From IMG/VR virus record IMGVR_UViG_3300033064_001760, positions 1 through 27,905 of that record: a stretch of DNA of 27,905 nt, one strand, 5' to 3'. Position numbers and translations under genes: made by a program. Origin of the DNA: a virus. Shown here in pieces: positions 25,407 to 27,905 of this stretch (position 1 is its first letter; each line of letters starts with the position of its first letter). Under the pieces are notes generated by a model, which saw only the letters and a program-made list of their open reading frames with translations, was not told the DNA's origin and searched no databases.

Positions 25407-25890
25407 TTAGACCCCCCAGTAATTCATCTGCAGCTATGATCTCAGTTTCAAGTAATTCCAGACCTCTAAGCGTTTGCCTTGTCTGGTTAAGGCTTTCCAT
25501 TAGCTCCAAAAAACGCCCTACACGGCGATTGAATACTTGGGGTTTAAGTGGCTTATGATAGCTTACGAAACTTCCGTAATCGCCAAATTCATCTTTTAAT
25601 CTTTGCTTCAGATCATCGGCAGCAGAGATAAATATAAATGGGGTAATGTGATACCCGTTCATAGCCTTTAAGATCTTGGCAGTTTCTATTCCATTTGAAT
25701 GACCATCCAGATTGAGATCCATGATAAATAGATCGAACTCATGGGCAGCTGCCTGCTGGAAGGCTGAATCAAAGCCATCTGCTTCCCCCACATGGACTTC
25801 AGGGAAATTGCTTTGGATGAGTTCTCTCAGTAGAGCTCTCTGGGTACTATCATCGTCCATAATTAAGATGGAGCCTGTGGTTTTACTCAT
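25390..25890 (-). CDS. Single-domain (CheY-like) response regulator
   Basis: The protein has 166 residues from the ATG at 25890. A GTG (25914) and an ATG (25905) lie upstream in frame, but GAAGGA seven bases before 25890 makes that the best start. Residues 8-120 are a receiver domain. They contain the acidic triad DDD at 12-14, the phosphoacceptor D58 in IMDLNLDG, S89 in FIFISA, and K113 in HKP. All key residues for phosphotransfer are present. Residues 122-166 form a helical, coiled-coil-like tail without a DNA-binding or enzymatic output domain. It is therefore a stand-alone receiver that may act through protein contacts. It is stacked directly on the XhlA-like gene. Phage-encoded receivers are uncommon, and its target is unknown. 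Confidence 0.85.
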   Translation of the reverse strand: MSKTTGSILIMDDDSTQRALLRELIQSNFPEVHVGEADGFDSAFQQAAAHEFDLFIMDLNLDGHSNGIETAKILKAMNGYHITPFIFISAADDLKQRLKDEFGDYGSFVSYHKPLKPQVFNRRVGRFLELMESLNQTRQTLRGLELLETEIIAADELLGGLNARRA

Positions 25891-25915
25891 TGCCTTGTCC
25901 TTCATTTTTGGCACA

Positions 25916-25955
25916 TCCGATACCCCTTCAGCCTACAATGACTGAGGGGATCGGA
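25916..25955. promoter_or_regulatory. Long imperfect hairpin upstream of the response regulator
   Basis: TCCGAT (25916-25921) pairs with ATCGGA (25950-25955), CCCC (25923-25926) with GGGG (25946-25949), T with A, and CAG (25929-25931) with CTG (25942-25944). There is a ten-base loop and two single-base bulges. It lies in the 95-bp gap between two minus-strand genes, about 25 bases ahead of the response regulator's ATG. Neither strand has a T tract after it, so it is not a standard intrinsic terminator. It may be an RNA stem that limits readthrough or controls translation of the regulator, or a DNA-binding site. Confidence 0.55.
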
Positions 25956-25985
25956 CGGGGCACGGGTTAAAATATTCACTGTGCT

Positions 25986-26510
25986 CTATCCTATCCTTAA
26001 CGCCATGATTTGCATATCGATTGCAGTGATATCTGCAATCCCATCAGATTCGACATAAAGGGATAGTTCCTGCCCGGCATTTACGCTCACCAGATCCAGA
26101 ACCGTAATTGGCTCCGGATAGAGGGCATCTTTAAATTTTATTTTAGGTGCTGCATCTGTGGCTACTGCATCCAGATAGAACTGGAGCCCCACAAGTTTAT
26201 CAGCTATTGAGGATTTTAAGGATCCCTGAGCAAACAGAACATACACCCCGCCATTGTCCAGAGTGATCTTGCCATTTGCAAAGTCCGGGGTAGATCCTAC
26301 ACCCAGACCGTTTTTAGTAAAGTTTATGAGCTTTACAGGGGTAGCTGCAGCAAGCGTTTGAGCAGTAGTATTATCTACTCCATAGATCACCCCATAAACA
26401 CCGAAAAGGGACACGATGGCATCCCTCAGATCCTGTGGGCTGATATCTCCAGCTGAGTTATCCCCTAATAGGGATAGGATCTGTGCTCTGGTTCTTACTG
26501 TATCACTCAT
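25986..26510 (-). CDS. C1q/TNF-like virion protein
   Basis: This 174-residue protein starts with ILSLLGDNSAGDISPQDLRD (residues 11-30), a short motif common at the N-terminus of phage fibre and decoration proteins. A jelly-roll beta sandwich of the C1q/TNF type follows (residues 45-174: GKITLDNGGVYVLFAQGSLK, GLQFYLDAVA, and a final VESDGIADITAIDMQIMALR). Such proteins are usually trimeric surface fibres or receptor-binding heads. GAGGG precedes the ATG by eight bases. It lies upstream of the lysis-like cassette and just after the Cys-containing structural gene. A short capsid or neck fibre is the most likely role. Confidence 0.7.
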   Translation of the reverse strand: MSDTVRTRAQILSLLGDNSAGDISPQDLRDAIVSLFGVYGVIYGVDNTTAQTLAAATPVKLINFTKNGLGVGSTPDFANGKITLDNGGVYVLFAQGSLKSSIADKLVGLQFYLDAVATDAAPKIKFKDALYPEPITVLDLVSVNAGQELSLYVESDGIADITAIDMQIMALRIG

Positions 26511-26522
26511 TGATCATTCCCT

Positions 26523-27614
26523 CTATATTTGGAACCCGGGGCTAAATCCACTGCTGAAAGCTGATTTGCGATCTATGGGGAGATCCAAAGCTCTTCCTGA
26601 TTCAGTGTAGTTCCGGAGTTGTAAAACAATTTTTTTAGCTACAAGCTCAATATCAGATCCACGATCTGAAGCCTGCTCTTCAAACACGATGTAATTTGGG
26701 TTCACCAGCATTTCTGTGGTGTATGGAACATTGTTAGCCATACCCTTCCCAGAGAGCCATGTAATGGTATTCCCGGAGAAAGTGAAATCTATGTTCTCCC
26801 GGTAGATCTGATCCTCAGCTGATACACTCAGGATCCTTTGTATATCGAAAGCCTTAATCTGATCCTGAACTCCCCGCTTCATCACTACAGTATCCCTGCG
26901 AGTCCGGAGATCCAGAGTAATGATATCTCCAGATGAGATCTCATCATAAAGCATTATGTACTGGCTTGCTGTGGTGCTGGGGATGTACCTGTGAGGGTAA
27001 AAGTTTGGATCCACACCCAAAAGGGCACTGGAAGCATCTGCCATACTGGGCAGCAATAGAGTTAAAACGGAACCTGAGCCCGCTTTGAGAGATCTGAGGG
27101 TAAGGTATCCACTTTCATTAGGATCGCCCGTGGATCCGCTCTCATAGGCTATATTACCTAATCCCGCGCTATTGATCGAATAAACGATCTCTGGGAGAGA
27201 TACATCAGACTTATTTGCAACATACAAAGCTGCATTAATTTCTTTTTGAGATCCGCCATCCATAACCAGCTTCAGGTTATAGACTGAGGATAGATCTACT
27301 CCAGCTGAGAGATCCACGGATCCTGTGATCACTGCATGATGATTCAGCTGCTTCCGGGGGATCGTAATCGTGGATCCGCCCTGCAGCACACGCTGGGCTT
27401 TTTCTGATTGCCTTCGCATATCTACAGCTGTTCTGAGAACTTCATATTCGATCGGAGCATCATATCGGAAACCATCGATACAATCATGCTGGGGATCTGG
27501 AGCTCCATGATTCGCCTGAACGCATGAGCAGAGCCTGCCTTTTCGATAAAAGATCTTGCTGCTCATATCATCTATAAGCACTTGGATCTCAGTATCTAAT
27601 CTGATTGATTCCAT
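26523..27614 (-). CDS. Virion structural protein with Cys-rich N-terminus and repeated module
   Basis: The protein has 363 residues. Residues 1-55 include a small Cys/His cluster (C29, C31, C45; CSCVQANHGAPDP), a layout seen in some phage tail/neck proteins. Residues 104-203 are a module with LPEIVYSINSAGLGNIAY and YLTLRSLKAGSGSV, similar to the one at residues 97-205 of the appendage gene 8726-10723. Residues 210-345 form a beta-rich domain ending IELVAKKIVLQLRNYTESG. The C-terminus is flexible. The start overlaps the upstream membrane protein gene as ATGA. Between unknown neck genes and the C1q-like protein, it is likely a neck, collar or head-fibre base protein. Confidence 0.65.
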   Translation of the reverse strand: MESIRLDTEIQVLIDDMSSKIFYRKGRLCSCVQANHGAPDPQHDCIDGFRYDAPIEYEVLRTAVDMRRQSEKAQRVLQGGSTITIPRKQLNHHAVITGSVDLSAGVDLSSVYNLKLVMDGGSQKEINAALYVANKSDVSLPEIVYSINSAGLGNIAYESGSTGDPNESGYLTLRSLKAGSGSVLTLLLPSMADASSALLGVDPNFYPHRYIPSTTASQYIMLYDEISSGDIITLDLRTRRDTVVMKRGVQDQIKAFDIQRILSVSAEDQIYRENIDFTFSGNTITWLSGKGMANNVPYTTEMLVNPNYIVFEEQASDRGSDIELVAKKIVLQLRNYTESGRALDLPIDRKSAFSSGFSPGFQI

Positions 27615-27904
27615 CAGTTCCCAAATTTCTGGAATATAGAGTCAAGCTTTTTTGTGAGCCACTGAACGAACCTGTATTTATAGAGATATTTCCCAAATAC
27701 GTAATGGAGCGGGGAGTGATAGTCCGGATCCGCGAGCTGGCGGATGTGCTGATAGGCATCATCATCCCGGATCAGTTGGCCAACATGGACCACCAGGATC
27801 CCCCACCAGAATGATCCCATGAACATCATGAGGAAACCAACGTACTTGATGAAAGTACCCAGGTACCAGTGGTGCCATTCAAACGGATCCATTCTGAGAA
27901 ACAT
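27614..27904 (-). CDS. Small membrane protein of unknown function (possibly 5'-truncated)
   Basis: The visible part is 96 residues. A tryptophan-rich N-terminus (MDPFEWHHWYLG) is followed by a long hydrophobic stretch, residues 14-45, enough for one or two transmembrane helices (FIKYVGFLMMFMGSFWWGIL). The C-terminal half is charged and soluble, rich in Tyr, His and Lys. The first possible ATG lies one base from the window's edge. A second is at 27892; neither shows a ribosome-binding site, so the gene may begin outside the window. The ATGA overlap couples it to the next gene. No family is recognised. Confidence 0.55.
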   Translation of the reverse strand: MFLRMDPFEWHHWYLGTFIKYVGFLMMFMGSFWWGILVVHVGQLIRDDDAYQHIRQLADPDYHSPLHYVFGKYLYKYRFVQWLTKKLDSIFQKFGN

Positions 27905-27905
27905 A

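Noticed and set aside
1-27905. Stop-codon reassignment
   Set aside because: TAA, TGA and TAG all occur at natural gene ends that abut the next start, and genes are full length in the standard bacterial code.
1-27905. Interpretation as a tailocin rather than a phage
   Set aside because: It cannot be excluded without the head genes. The J-domain, ribbon-helix-helix and unknown early-type genes at the left and the neck-like genes at the right make a phage genome more likely.

Overview
The window is part of a virus-like genome dominated by a contractile (myovirus-type) tail module. Almost every gene is on the minus strand, tightly packed, often with 1-4 bp stop/start overlaps, and most starts have a clear purine-rich Shine-Dalgarno sequence. 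That fits a bacteriophage or prophage of a bacterium. All three stop codons are used as stops, so I see no recoding. No capsid, portal or terminase gene lies in the window, so a headless contractile particle (tailocin) is not strictly excluded. I cannot name the host from the sequence.

Read in the direction of transcription (right to left): 27904-25986 holds a membrane protein, a Cys-containing structural protein and a C1q/TNF-like virion protein. Next, 25890-24730 is a lysis-like cassette of a single-domain response regulator, an XhlA-like coiled-coil/transmembrane protein and a small signal-peptide membrane protein. From 24726 to 21419 come a fibronectin-type-III-containing neck/tail protein, a small protein, the tail sheath and the tail tube. 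From 21395 to 20666 lie two overlapping frames in the position of tail-assembly chaperones, with a candidate -2 ribosomal slip site. From 20637 to 12230 are tape measure, hub (gpD/gp27-like), spike (gpV/gp5-like), a small protein, a baseplate protein, a LysM-gp25 fusion, baseplate J and tail protein I. From 12218 to 5473 are fibre and appendage proteins, including an alanine-rich heptad-repeat stalk, and a zinc-ribbon protein.

The left end (5390-1) is accessory. It has a coiled-coil protein, a 1301-residue fusion (two GT4 glycosyltransferases, a SAM methyltransferase, a GT2 glycosyltransferase and TPRs), the only plus-strand gene (a J-domain protein), a ribbon-helix-helix regulator and the start of an unrecognised protein. 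The fusion sits just downstream of the fibre genes, so it may glycosylate/methylate virion fibres or a host surface glycan.

The points most worth a second look are the multi-enzyme fusion, the phosphorylation-competent response regulator beside holin-like genes, the putative -2 frameshift in the chaperone pair, and a striking DNA-level excess of the palindromes RGATCY and CCCGGG that cuts across genes and reading frames.
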